A stretch of DNA of 64,000 nucleotides, from contig NZ_CAJXJS010000003.1 of NCBI RefSeq assembly GCF_913055165.1, forward strand, positions 1 through 64,000, in the 5' to 3' direction. Made by a program: the position numbers and the translations under genes. This document shows, piece after piece, positions 51,426-60,882 of the stretch (position 1 is the first letter of the stretch; each line of letters starts with the position of its first letter). Source of the DNA: an uncultured Devosia sp. GTDB taxonomy: Bacteria; Pseudomonadota; Alphaproteobacteria; Rhizobiales; Devosiaceae. Below the pieces are notes generated by a model. It did not search any database. It had not been told where the DNA came from and saw only the letters and a list, made by a program, of their open reading frames with translations.

Positions 51426-51633
51426 ATTGCTCGACCCGAGTCTATTGCGCCCTTGGCCTCTCGCGCTGCGGCAAATTGGTGCCTGCCATGGCCCACCTCG
51501 CCTCATGCGTGCCGCAGTTTATGATGAAAACCGGCCGGAAATCCGGGGTTTGGTTGACAGCATGGTGCGCGTGTCGGAAACAGGTCCAACCCATGCGCGA
51601 AGCGCCGATTCGGCGGGAGAGTTGAAAGAAGTG

Positions 51634-52134
51634 ATGGTCTGGGCAAAGCGGCTTGGTGTGATCGGTGCATGTGCAATGACCCTGCTGACGGCGCCGGTTC
51701 TAGCGCAAGGCACGGTCAAGGCCGAATATGGCGACTGGCAAATGAGCTGCGACACCCCGCCAGGCGCCAGCTTTGAGCAATGTGCCATCATCCAGAATGT
51801 TCTGGCCGAAGATCAGCCCAATGTGGGCCTCTCCGTCATCGTGCTGCGCACCGCTGATCGCGAAGCCCGTCTCCTGCGCGTCCTTGCCCCGCTCGGCGTG
51901 CTGCTGCCCAACGGGCTTGGGTTGAATGTCGATGGCACGGATATGGGGCGCGTCGCCTTCGTGCGCTGCCTGCCCAATGGCTGCATCGCCGAAGTCGAAC
52001 TCGACGACGACATCATCAAGGTGCTGTCAGAGGGCTCCAACGCGATTTTCGTCGTCTTCAAGACCCCGGAGGAAGGCGTGGGCATCCCCGTTTCCCTCAA
52101 TGGATTTGCCGAAGGCTTTGCCGCCCTGCCCTGA
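51634..52134 (+). CDS. Invasion-associated locus B (IalB) family protein
   Basis: Signal peptide; YGDWQMSCDTPPGASFEQCAIIQ and RCLPNGCIAEVELDDDII. Confidence 0.88.
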   Translation: MVWAKRLGVIGACAMTLLTAPVLAQGTVKAEYGDWQMSCDTPPGASFEQCAIIQNVLAEDQPNVGLSVIVLRTADREARLLRVLAPLGVLLPNGLGLNVDGTDMGRVAFVRCLPNGCIAEVELDDDIIKVLSEGSNAIFVVFKTPEEGVGIPVSLNGFAEGFAALP

Positions 52135-52151
52135 GACCGGAGCACCAGGAA

Positions 52152-52400
52152 TTGAGCCAGGACGAACGCCAGACGCCGCGGCACCGCACCCTCAAGGGCG
52201 GCAAGATTGTCATCAATGACGGTCGCTCGACCTTTGATTGCACTATCCGCAACCTATCCGACACCGGGGCCAAGCTGATCGTCACCAGCACGCTGGGCAT
52301 TCCGCAGCGTTTCGAACTGGCCATGGCGGATGGCCGCAAGTTCCAATGTGAGATGGCCTGGCACACCGAAGGCGAGATCGGCGTCCGTTTCCTGGGATAA
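52152..52400 (+). CDS. PilZ-domain protein
   Basis: RHRTLKGGKIVINDGRSTFDCTIRNLSDTGAKL; TTG start. Confidence 0.82.
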   Translation: MSQDERQTPRHRTLKGGKIVINDGRSTFDCTIRNLSDTGAKLIVTSTLGIPQRFELAMADGRKFQCEMAWHTEGEIGVRFLG

Positions 52401-52625
52401 AAAGACCGGGCGCATGCGCAGCATGGCCCGGCAAGTCGTCAGGAAACGGAGCCGGTGGCAAAACCGGCCCGGGAGATGGGACGCGCACCGGCAAAAGTGT
52501 TCGTCCCAACGGGGTGATGGCGCGTGACCAGCGTAAGCTGCGAGCGTATCCAGTCCTGGGGCGGGACACGCCACGCGACCATGATTGACAAGCGGCCGCA
52601 CGAACGGCAGCTCTGGACCAGGCGA

Positions 52626-52895
52626 TCAGCGCTGCGCGTTGCGCGCCCTGGCAGCGTTGAGGATCATGCCGGCCGTGCGGCCGTCCTGCGGGGTCAGTGC
52701 ATCGACCACATCAGAGCGGCTGACGCCGATGTCCTTGAGCAGGGCCGGATCAAGTGACAGCAGCTCACGCAGAGCCTTCTGGCGGGCGCGGTCACGCTTG
52801 GCCTGGGCAAACCAGGCGAAAAGGGCACGAGCAGGATTGACGTGCGAGCCGGCCACAACTGACCGCTCGCCGGAAAGCGAGAGAGCCATCTTCAT
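52626..52895 (-). CDS. DUF1127-family small protein
   Basis: RDRARQKALRELLSLDPALLKDIGVSRSDVVDAL. Confidence 0.85.
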   Translation of the reverse strand: MKMALSLSGERSVVAGSHVNPARALFAWFAQAKRDRARQKALRELLSLDPALLKDIGVSRSDVVDALTPQDGRTAGMILNAARARNAQR

Positions 52896-52977
52896 TCTCC
52901 AATGGACAGAGCAAGCCGCCGGGGAGGTCGGCGGCGTTCGACACGGCGGTGTATCGATACTCAGAACCATATCCCTC

Positions 52978-52995
52978 TGGACTTCCATCAGTCCA
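52978..52995. promoter_or_regulatory. Dyad TGGACT-N6-AGTCCA in LysR/DUF1127 intergenic region
   Basis: Perfect 6-6-6 inverted repeat between divergent genes. Confidence 0.5.
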
Positions 52996-53040
52996 ACAAA
53001 TAGATTTCATCCAGTCGATCAATTTGGGTGATGGAAGATC

Positions 53041-53928
53041 ATGACCGCCCCCCTTGACCTGGATCAGTTGCAAAGTTTCTGCGCCATCGCCGATTGCGGC
53101 AGCTTTACCGAGGCGGCGCGACGGGTGAACAAGACGCAATCGGCCGTGTCGATGCAGATCAAGCGCCTCGAAGAGCGGCTGGGGCACACGCTTTTGGCGC
53201 GCGATGGCCGCAGCGTCACCCTCACCCACCATGGCGAGGTGCTTTATGAGCGGGCGCGCAAGATGTTGCGCACCAATGCTGAGATTCTGGACCATTTCAA
53301 TGATGGCGACCTGGCCGGTTCCATTCGCTTCGGTGTGCCGGACGATTATGCGGTGCGCCTCTTGCCGGTGATTCTGTCGAGCTTCCAGCGCACCCATCCC
53401 AGGATCGCGGTCGATGTGAGTTGCATGGCCTCGGAAGAACTGCTGAACGGGATGAAGGCGGGCCGATACGATCTCATCGTCTTTACCCAAGGGACGGACC
53501 ACAATTTCGGCGAGCTGTTCCGCACCGAGAAGATGTTCTGGGTGGCGAGCCATGGCGGGCGGGCGCTGGCCAGCGAGCCGCTCGCCATCGCCTGCGGCCC
53601 CAATTGCTGCATCTGGCGCAAGGACGCCATGGAGCAGCTCGATCGCAATGGCCTTGACTACCGGGTGGCCTACACCTCGTCCAATGCAACGGCGATCACC
53701 TCGGCCGTCCTGTCGGACCTGGCGATCGGCTTTTTGCCGGAAAGCGCGCTGCAGCCGGGCATGCGCGTGGTGGGAGACGAATATGGCCTGCCGCGCCTGG
53801 CCGATGCGCAGATTGCACTCATGCGGGCCAGCCATGCCTATGGCGGCATCTATGATGCGCTGGCCAATCACATCGTGCAGTCCATGGGCAATCTGGAGCA
53901 CGCAGCGCAGGTTGAAGCCGCCGAGTAG
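53041..53928 (+). CDS. LysR-family transcriptional regulator
   Basis: LDLDQLQSFCAIADCGSFTEAARRVNKTQSAVSMQIKRLEERLGHTLLARDGRSVTLTHHGE. Confidence 0.94.
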   Translation: MTAPLDLDQLQSFCAIADCGSFTEAARRVNKTQSAVSMQIKRLEERLGHTLLARDGRSVTLTHHGEVLYERARKMLRTNAEILDHFNDGDLAGSIRFGVPDDYAVRLLPVILSSFQRTHPRIAVDVSCMASEELLNGMKAGRYDLIVFTQGTDHNFGELFRTEKMFWVASHGGRALASEPLAIACGPNCCIWRKDAMEQLDRNGLDYRVAYTSSNATAITSAVLSDLAIGFLPESALQPGMRVVGDEYGLPRLADAQIALMRASHAYGGIYDALANHIVQSMGNLEHAAQVEAAE

Positions 53929-53967
53929 CGGCTTGACCCGATCCCCGCTTTGGCGCACCAGAGACGC

Positions 53968-55584
53968 ATGTCTCAGGTTCTGACCAATGCCGCCGAATTC
54001 ACCGTTTCCGAGATCGCCCAAGCGGTCAAGCGCACGGTCGAGGACGAATTCGGGCATGTGCGGGTGCGCGGCGAGATTTCGGGCTTTCGCGGGCAGCATT
54101 CGTCCGGCCACTGCTATTTCACCCTCAAGGACGATGCCGCCTCGATCGACGCGGTGGTCTGGAAGGGCAATTATGCCCGCCTGGCCTTCAAGCCCGAAGA
54201 GGGCCTGGAAGTTATCGCCACCGGGCGGCTGACCACCTTTCCGCGCTCGTCCAAATACCAGATCGTCATCGAGAATATCGAGCCGGCCGGTGCCGGGGCG
54301 CTGATGGCGCTGCTCGAAGAGCGCCGCAAGAAGCTGTTGGCCGAGGGGCTATTCGCGCGCGAGCGCAAGCGACCCTTGCCCTATCTGCCCCGGGTCATCG
54401 GCGTTGTCACCTCGCCCACGGGCGCGGTCATCCGGGATATATTGCATCGCCTGGACGATCGCTTTCCCAGCCATGTGCTGGTCTGGCCGGTGCGCGTCCA
54501 GGGCGAGACCTGTGCCCCCGAAGTGGTCAACGCCATAGAAGGGTTCAACGCCCTGCTCCCGGGGGGTGCCACTCCCCGCCCGGACCTGCTGATTGTCGCG
54601 CGGGGCGGCGGCTCAATCGAGGACCTCTGGGGGTTCAACGAAGAGGCAGTGGTGCGGGCCGTCGCTGGATCGGATATCCCGGTCATCACCGCCGTGGGGC
54701 ACGAGACCGATACGACGCTGGTCGACTACGCCTCCGACATGCGGGCACCCACGCCGACTGCGGCCGCCGAGGCCGCCGTACCGGTGCGGGCCGAACTCAT
54801 CGCCTATGTCGAGGATCAGGGCGCCCGCCAGCGGCAGAGCATGCGCCGGGGTCTGGCGAGCCTGAAAGACCGCCTCCGTGCCGCCGGTGCCGGCCTGCCC
54901 CGACCCGCCGATCTGGTCTCGACACAAAGGCAGAGCCTGGACCTGTTCAGCAGCAAGCTTTCGGGTGCATTGCGCCATTTCGTGCAGGCGCGGCGCATTG
55001 CCTTTTCCAATCTCGCCGCGTCCGTGCAGCCGCGCCTTGTGCGGCAACGCCATGCCGAACTGGCCGAGCGATTGAACACGCTGCAGCGTCGCGGAGAATC
55101 CGGGCTGACGACGAGCGTCGAGCGGTCCCGACTGCGCCTGGCCCCGGTTGCGCGCCAGCTGCCGGCGGCGGTCGCAACGGCCCTCGAACGCAAGCAGACA
55201 GTCCTCGGCCGCGTCGTGCCGCGTCTTTCCGACAAGCCCCTGCGGGCAGAGCTGCGGCACGCCAAGGGCAGGCTCGAACCGCTTGATGCCCGGCTGACCG
55301 TGGCTGGGCTGCAGGCAACGCGCCAGCGCCGCCTGCAATGGGAGCAATTGAGCAAGCTTCTGGAAACCCTGAGTTACCGGAACGTCTTGGCACGCGGCTA
55401 TGCTCTGGTGCAGGACGAGGCCGGACAGATCGTCACCAGTCAGGCGGCCACGCGGCCGGGCGAGGCACTCAGGCTCAGCTTCGCCGATGGCGAGGTCGGC
55501 GTGGTCGTTGCCGGCGCCCCGCCAGCCCGTCGCAAACCGGGTCGAACCGGGCCGGATGACGGTTCACAGGAAAGCCTGTTTTAA
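53968..55584 (+). CDS. xseA: Exodeoxyribonuclease VII large subunit
   Basis: VRGEISGFRGQHSSGHCYFTLKDDAASIDAVVWK, VARGGGSIEDLWGFNEEAVVRA, AVGHETDTTLVDYASDMRAPTPTAAAE. Confidence 0.96.
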   Translation: MSQVLTNAAEFTVSEIAQAVKRTVEDEFGHVRVRGEISGFRGQHSSGHCYFTLKDDAASIDAVVWKGNYARLAFKPEEGLEVIATGRLTTFPRSSKYQIVIENIEPAGAGALMALLEERRKKLLAEGLFARERKRPLPYLPRVIGVVTSPTGAVIRDILHRLDDRFPSHVLVWPVRVQGETCAPEVVNAIEGFNALLPGGATPRPDLLIVARGGGSIEDLWGFNEEAVVRAVAGSDIPVITAVGHETDTTLVDYASDMRAPTPTAAAEAAVPVRAELIAYVEDQGARQRQSMRRGLASLKDRLRAAGAGLPRPADLVSTQRQSLDLFSSKLSGALRHFVQARRIAFSNLAASVQPRLVRQRHAELAERLNTLQRRGESGLTTSVERSRLRLAPVARQLPAAVATALERKQTVLGRVVPRLSDKPLRAELRHAKGRLEPLDARLTVAGLQATRQRRLQWEQLSKLLETLSYRNVLARGYALVQDEAGQIVTSQAATRPGEALRLSFADGEVGVVVAGAPPARRKPGRTGPDDGSQESLF

Positions 55585-55629
55585 GGCACAATAGGGTCGC
55601 AGGGCTGCGCACAAGCGAGAGTTGAGACG

Positions 55630-55851
55630 ATGAATATCTTCGACAAGGGTTTTGCCCCCGCAGAGGCCACCCTGCGCTATCTTGATGGCGACTATGTCGT
55701 GATCAAGCAGGGGACGTTTGTGCGCTGCGCCATCACCGGCAAGCCGATCCCGCTCGATGAACTGTTCTACTGGAGCGTCGACCGGCAGGAGCCCTATGTC
55801 GACGCGGTCGCCGCCAATGAGGCGCTCGAACGCTTCGGCCGGGGCAAATAA
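55630..55851 (+). CDS. DUF2093 family protein
   Basis: LDGDYVVIKQGTFVRCAITGKPIPLDELFYWSVDRQEPYVDA. Confidence 0.85.
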   Translation: MNIFDKGFAPAEATLRYLDGDYVVIKQGTFVRCAITGKPIPLDELFYWSVDRQEPYVDAVAANEALERFGRGK

Positions 55852-55853
55852 GG

Positions 55854-57008
55854 GTGATCGAGGCGGCGTCGCGTCAGCGCTTCCTGATCATCTCCAACGG
55901 ACACGGCGAGGATGCCATAGCCGCCCAATTGGTGGCCCGGCTGCCCGCAAACGTGTCCGCGGAAGCCTATCCCATGATCGGCAGCGGCAAGGCCTATGAC
56001 GGCATCTGCCCCATTGTCGGTCCGCGCGCCACCCTGGCCTCCGAGGGCTGGCGCAACGTCAAGGGCTCGCTGCGCCGCGATGTGATCAATGGGGGGCTGC
56101 TGACCATCCCGCCGGCGCTACGCTTCCTGCGCTCCGCGCGGGGCCGCTACGACCGGGTCCTGGTGATCGGCGACATGGTGGGGGTGTTGGCGGCGATGGC
56201 GACCGGCCACCGCGACCTGGTCTATATCGATGTCTACAAGACCGGTTCGGCGCGCCTCTATTCGGCACTGGAACGGCAGGCCATCAGGCGTGCTTGCGCC
56301 CTGGTGTTCTGCCGCGCCGACAATCTGGCAGCACTATTGCGGGACGGGGGCGTCGACGCCCGCTGCGCCGGCAATCTGATGATGGATACGATCCCGATTG
56401 GTGACTATGACGCAGCCGGACGCCGGTCCCGGCCACTGGGTCTGACGCTGCTGCCCGGGAGCCGGGCCCTGACGTCGGAAAGTTTCGCCCTGCAGGTGGC
56501 CGCGCTGCGGCGGGTGCCGGAGGAATTGCGTCCCGATGTCTTCCTAGCTGTGGCGGGCAATGTCAGCATTGCCGAACTGGCCAAGGCAGCGGGCCTGCAG
56601 CGCACCTCGATGCTGAGTGCGGAGCCGGACGATCTGGGACAGCTTGGCGATGAAACCCTGACCATCAACATGGCGCGCGGCCGGGCCATGGGCAATCTGC
56701 TGGCCGCTTCCGACATGGTGCTGAGCCAGGCCGGCACCGCCACCATCCAGGCGCTAGGCCTGGGCAAGCCCGCGATCACCTTCATCAACCCGCGGGATCG
56801 CCGTTCGCGCTTCGAGGACGAGCAGCGCCTGTTCGGTCCGGCCCGCATTGTGGTGGAGGCTTATGTCGACAAGCTCTCCCCTGCTCTCAATACGCTGCTG
56901 GGCGATGATGCAGAGCGCGAGCGTCTTGGTGCCATAGGCCGCGAGCGCATTGGCGGCCCGGGTGCCCTGGCCGCCATTCTCGACGCGCTGGGTCTGGCCG
57001 GCGCCTAG
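55854..57008 (+). CDS. Lipid-A-disaccharide synthase-related glycosyltransferase-like protein
   Basis: FLIISNGHGEDAIAAQLV, LTLLPGSR, SQAGTATIQALGLGKPAITF. Confidence 0.82.
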   Translation: MIEAASRQRFLIISNGHGEDAIAAQLVARLPANVSAEAYPMIGSGKAYDGICPIVGPRATLASEGWRNVKGSLRRDVINGGLLTIPPALRFLRSARGRYDRVLVIGDMVGVLAAMATGHRDLVYIDVYKTGSARLYSALERQAIRRACALVFCRADNLAALLRDGGVDARCAGNLMMDTIPIGDYDAAGRRSRPLGLTLLPGSRALTSESFALQVAALRRVPEELRPDVFLAVAGNVSIAELAKAAGLQRTSMLSAEPDDLGQLGDETLTINMARGRAMGNLLAASDMVLSQAGTATIQALGLGKPAITFINPRDRRSRFEDEQRLFGPARIVVEAYVDKLSPALNTLLGDDAERERLGAIGRERIGGPGALAAILDALGLAGA

Positions 57009-57250
57009 CCCTTGGTGGCGTCCGTATCGGGATCGAGCAGGCGGTGCAGATGCACGATGAAATAGCGCGTCTGGGCGCTATCGACGGTCTGCTGCGCCTT
57101 GGCCCGCCACACCTTCTCGGCGGCGGCATAGTTTGGGTAAACGCCGACGATGTCGACCTGGTCGAGGTCGGCAAAGGTCACGCCCTCGCCACTGGCAAGT
57201 TCGCCACCGATCACCAGGTGCAGCAATTGCTTGTCGGTCTTTTCAGCCAT
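57005..57250 (-). CDS. DUF4170 family protein
   Basis: LLHLVIGGELASGEGVTFADLDQVDIVGVYPNYAAAEKVWRAKAQQTVDSAQTRYFIVHLHRLLDP. Confidence 0.85.
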   Translation of the reverse strand: MAEKTDKQLLHLVIGGELASGEGVTFADLDQVDIVGVYPNYAAAEKVWRAKAQQTVDSAQTRYFIVHLHRLLDPDTDATKG

Positions 57251-57253
57251 CAG

Positions 57254-58111
57254 TCAGTCCCGCGTTTGAGGCATTTGTGTTTGTGCCGCATCAACACCAT
57301 CCAGGGTCTGGGGGCAACCATAGACCTTGACCAGCGCCGCATGCACGAGGGGTTTTAGGCTCATGTCGCCCAGCGCCGCAAGCGCCCCGTGGCGCACATC
57401 TCGTTTGTTCAATTGTGGGAACCCGACGCATACATCTGCGAAGTCCAGGCCGCATTCAGCAAGGATCACGGCGGCACCGGCGATATCCCAGTCCTGCGAC
57501 CCACGCCGCGCCACGGCCGCGTCCAGCTTGCCGGTCGCGACCTGCACCAGCCGATAGGCGAGAGACGGGTAGGCAGGACCGCGCGTATAGTCGAGCCCGG
57601 CGGCCTGCAGTTCCTGGTGCACCGCGCCCGGGGCAGGAATCAGTGGCGGCGTGCCGGCGCGCCGATGGCGGGTGAGCGGCTTGCCATTGAGCTTGGCGCC
57701 GCCACCCTTGCAGGCCTGGTAGAGTTCATCGCGTGCCGGCGCATAAACGACCCCTGCCACTGGTACGCCGTTCTCCACCACGGCCAGAGAAACTGTCCAA
57801 TAGTCCTCGCCGCGCAGAAAGGCGCGCGTGCCATCGATGGGATCGACCACAAAGACGCGTTCGCAATCGAGCCGGCTGGGATTGTCGACCGTTTCCTCGC
57901 TCAGCCAGCCATAGCTGGGGCGCGCCTGCAGGAGATTGGCCGCCAGAAACCGGTCCACCACAATATCGGCCTCGCTCACCGGGGAGGCATTGTCCTTGGT
58001 CCAGGTCTTGATGTCGCGCCGGAAATAGCTCGAGGCGATAATGCCCGCTGCCACCGCTGTGGAGCGGAGCAGTTCGAGATCGTCTTCATAGGGTGGGGCG
58101 AAAGCCGGCAT
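57254..58111 (-). CDS. cysQ: 3'(2'),5'-bisphosphate nucleotidase (inositol monophosphatase family)
   Basis: VSEADIVVDRFL, WLSEETVDNPSR, VVDPIDGTRAFLRG, WDIAGAAVILAECG. Confidence 0.9.
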   Translation of the reverse strand: MPAFAPPYEDDLELLRSTAVAAGIIASSYFRRDIKTWTKDNASPVSEADIVVDRFLAANLLQARPSYGWLSEETVDNPSRLDCERVFVVDPIDGTRAFLRGEDYWTVSLAVVENGVPVAGVVYAPARDELYQACKGGGAKLNGKPLTRHRRAGTPPLIPAPGAVHQELQAAGLDYTRGPAYPSLAYRLVQVATGKLDAAVARRGSQDWDIAGAAVILAECGLDFADVCVGFPQLNKRDVRHGALAALGDMSLKPLVHAALVKVYGCPQTLDGVDAAQTQMPQTRD

Positions 58112-58285
58112 TATGCGGGGCCTTGTAGAGCCTTTTTCGCGAAACTGGCAACGGTTTTGCCACATGCTGTCCCCAAGCGGAGCCCAATGGCGGAAACGGC
58201 AGGGTAAATGGCCCGGCAACGGACGGGGTTAACCGCTTCTGACTGGGTGCAATACCCTGCTAACCCTCCGGGAAAACAACATAAA

Positions 58286-58304
58286 CTTAACCGAACCGAT
58301 TAAG
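58286..58304. promoter_or_regulatory. TTAA inverted repeat upstream of 58389 CDS
   Basis: CTTAACCG-AAC-CGATTAAG (7/8 inverted match) among several TTAAC half-sites. Confidence 0.4.
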
Positions 58305-58388
58305 GGGCTGGGTAAGGGGGTGCGCTAGATTGGCCTCACAAACGGAGCCAAAAAAACAAGCTCTCGAAGTTACAGGAAGGCATCAAAA

Positions 58389-58904
58389 ATGGTTCATGGC
58401 GTTGCGATGGAAGGCTCATCAGTCGTTCTGGCCTTCGGCCGCCCGGCCGTAGCCGAGCGCCGCTTCATGGCGGCAAACGACAATGGCCCCAAGGATCCGG
58501 TCAAGACCGTCACCGTGCGCAAAATGCTCGAACAGAGCGGCGTGGCCATCAAGATCAAGGTCCCGGTCACCGAGTTCATCGGCGTTGCCGTGGCCACCGC
58601 CATCTCCGAAGACGGCATGCTGACCAGCTCGATCGAACTGGTCCATTCCGATGCCGAGCTGAACTACAAGGTGTTCGAGGAAGAGGGCAATCACAACGTC
58701 GTCGCCGAATGGCAGAACTGGGGCAAGAAGCTCCGCCTGCCGCTGTTCATCAAGGCCGGCGATGGGGCCTATATGCCCTATTCCCAGCAGGTCGACGGCG
58801 TCATGCTGGGCCAGACCGCCCCGCGCCGCAAGCTCGCCGCCGACGCCTCGCGCCGCCCCCGCTTCCTCAACCGCCGCAAGCCCGGCCAGGCCGACGCGCA
58901 CTGA
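58389..58904 (+). CDS. Conserved hypothetical protein (possibly DUF6101-like)
   Basis: Intact ORF with terminator; family assignment uncertain. Confidence 0.65.
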   Translation: MVHGVAMEGSSVVLAFGRPAVAERRFMAANDNGPKDPVKTVTVRKMLEQSGVAIKIKVPVTEFIGVAVATAISEDGMLTSSIELVHSDAELNYKVFEEEGNHNVVAEWQNWGKKLRLPLFIKAGDGAYMPYSQQVDGVMLGQTAPRRKLAADASRRPRFLNRRKPGQADAH

Positions 58905-58923
58905 ATTTATTGCTCTCCAAAGC

Positions 58924-58971
58924 AAGCCGAAAAGGGTCGACCGGTGGTGCGGTCGGCCCTTTCGGCTTTTC
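58924..58971. terminator. Bidirectional terminator between convergent genes
   Basis: Long stem AAGCCGAAAAGGGTCGACCG / CGGTCGGCCCTTTCGGCTT with flanking T run. Confidence 0.8.
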
Positions 58972-58980
58972 TGTCGGCAG

Positions 58981-59913
58981 CTACCACACCCACTCGGCCA
59001 GTAGCGCCAAAGTCAGCGCCATGCCGACATAGTGGTTGTTGTAAAAGCGGTGGAACGGGTTGAGGGGCACGTCCCTGTCCAGCGTCCACAGCTGCCAGGC
59101 CATGAGGCCGGCCGCCACCAGCGACAGCGCCGCAAAGATCACCCCGCCACCGGCCATGATTGCGGCCACGTTCCAGAGCAGGAACGCGCCGGCATAGAGC
59201 ACCGCGACAGCCGGGCGGACATTGTCGCCGAACAGGCGTGCGGTGGATTTGACGCCGACCAGGGCATCGTCCTCGATATCCTGCAGCGCATAGATGGTGT
59301 CGTAGCCGATGACCCAGAGGATGGTGCCGGCATAGAGTACCACCGGCGCCCAGCCCAGGCTTCCGGTCTGGCTCGACCAGCCCACCAGCGCGCCATAGGA
59401 AAAGGCCAGCCCGAGGAACAGCTGCGGCCACCAGGTGATCCGCTTCATGAACGGGTAAATCGCCACCAGCACCAGCGAGGCTATGGCGGCGTAAACCGTG
59501 AAGCGGTTGAACTGGAACAGGATTGCCGAGGCCAGCAGCGCCTGGGCGATGAGGAAATAGAAGGCTTCGCGGGTCGTCACCTGGCCGGAGGGAATGGGCC
59601 GCGACCGGGTGCGGGCGACCTGCATGTCGATGTCGCGGTCGACAATGTCGTTAAAGGTGCAACCCGCCCCGCGCATCAGGATGGCGCCGAGGAACATCAG
59701 GATCGCCGCCCACCAGCCAAAGCCGAATGCGGGCTGGGCCACCGCCGCGAGGCCAATGCCCCAGGCGCAGGGCCAGAACAGCAGGTAGAACCCGATAGGC
59801 CGATCCCAGCGCGCCAGGCGCCCATAGGGTTTGACCGGCCCGGGCGCATAGCGATCGAGCCAGTTATCCTTTTGCGCATCGGCGACGGTGCCGGTGGGGT
59901 TTGTGGTGTTCAT
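58981..59913 (-). CDS. ubiA: 4-hydroxybenzoate octaprenyltransferase
   Basis: RWDRPIGFYLLFWPCAWG, NDIVDRDIDMQVARTRSRPIPSGQV, YALQDIEDDALVGVKSTARLFG. Confidence 0.95.
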   Translation of the reverse strand: MNTTNPTGTVADAQKDNWLDRYAPGPVKPYGRLARWDRPIGFYLLFWPCAWGIGLAAVAQPAFGFGWWAAILMFLGAILMRGAGCTFNDIVDRDIDMQVARTRSRPIPSGQVTTREAFYFLIAQALLASAILFQFNRFTVYAAIASLVLVAIYPFMKRITWWPQLFLGLAFSYGALVGWSSQTGSLGWAPVVLYAGTILWVIGYDTIYALQDIEDDALVGVKSTARLFGDNVRPAVAVLYAGAFLLWNVAAIMAGGGVIFAALSLVAAGLMAWQLWTLDRDVPLNPFHRFYNNHYVGMALTLALLAEWVW

Positions 59914-59960
59914 GCGAGCGGGCCTTGGCTTTGGTCGCGCAATTCATAACGGTCCGGCGC

Positions 59961-60010
59961 GCGACGCACCACCCCAGCCTCAACCCCTCCCCATCCAGGG
60001 TGGGGGTTGC
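59961..60010. repeat. Dispersed intergenic repeat, copy 2 (inverted relative to copy 1)
   Basis: GCGACGCACCACCCCAGCCTCAACCCCTCCCCATCCAGGGTGGGGGTT; reverse complement aligns with 20916-20968. Confidence 0.65.
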
Positions 60011-60061
60011 TGGTCTGACCACAACAACTATGTTGGGCTCGCAATCAACCAGCGACCGCCC

Positions 60062-60811
60062 ATGCCCCGCAGCCACGCCCAGCTCCCCCGCCTGTTTGTC
60101 GAACCCGATCTCGCCGCCGGGGCACAGCTGGCCCTCAACAAGGACCAATCCCTCTACCTCGCCGCAGTCCTGCGCAAGGCGGTCGGTGACGAGGTGGTGT
60201 TGTTCAATGGCCGCGACGGCGCCTGGCTCTGCCGGCTGACCAGCGATTCGAAAAAATCGGTGACGCTGGAAACGGTCGAGCAGATCGCCCCGCAAACCCC
60301 GCCTTCCGATCTCTGGTACGGTTTTGCCCCGCTCAAATCCGAGCGGCTGGACTATGTGGTCCAGAAGGCGGTCGAGATGGGCGTGGGCATCATCCAGCCG
60401 GTCATCACCCAGTTCACCCAGAACCATCGGCTCAAGCCGGAGCGTCTCAGCGCCAATGCCATCGAGGCGGCCGAACAATGCGAGGTGCTCACTGTTCCCG
60501 AGGTGGCGCCCGAAATCACCCTGGACCGGCTGCTGGACACCTGGCCGAACGAGCACAAAGACCGCGTGCTGCTGTTCGCCGACGAAAGCGAGGCCTCGTC
60601 CTCGCCGGTCCATGCCCTGGAACAGTTGCGCGGCCAGCGCATTGGCCTGCTTATCGGGCCCGAGGGCGGATTTTCCGACAGCGAGCGGGAAAAACTGCGC
60701 GCCCTGCCCTTCGTCCGGCCGATCAGCCTGGGCCCCAGAATCCTGCGCGCCGACACCGCGGCGGTGGCGGCGCTCGCCGTCATTCAGGCGACCATCGGTG
60801 ATTGGCGATAA
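60062..60811 (+). CDS. rsmE: 16S rRNA (uracil-1498-N3)-methyltransferase
   Basis: RLFVEPDL..L, IGLLIGPEGGFSDSERE, SLGPRILRADTAAVAALAVIQ. Confidence 0.95.
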   Translation: MPRSHAQLPRLFVEPDLAAGAQLALNKDQSLYLAAVLRKAVGDEVVLFNGRDGAWLCRLTSDSKKSVTLETVEQIAPQTPPSDLWYGFAPLKSERLDYVVQKAVEMGVGIIQPVITQFTQNHRLKPERLSANAIEAAEQCEVLTVPEVAPEITLDRLLDTWPNEHKDRVLLFADESEASSSPVHALEQLRGQRIGLLIGPEGGFSDSEREKLRALPFVRPISLGPRILRADTAAVAALAVIQATIGDWR

Positions 60812-60882
60812 AAGGCGATTGCTTTCCGCCTTGCTCTCGCTATGTTCGCGCCCCAGTCTAAACCCTCAACAATGAGGACCAC

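Noticed and set aside
59888-60061. N-terminal extension of rsmE
   Set aside because: Translates the second copy of the same repeat; real start is ATG 60062
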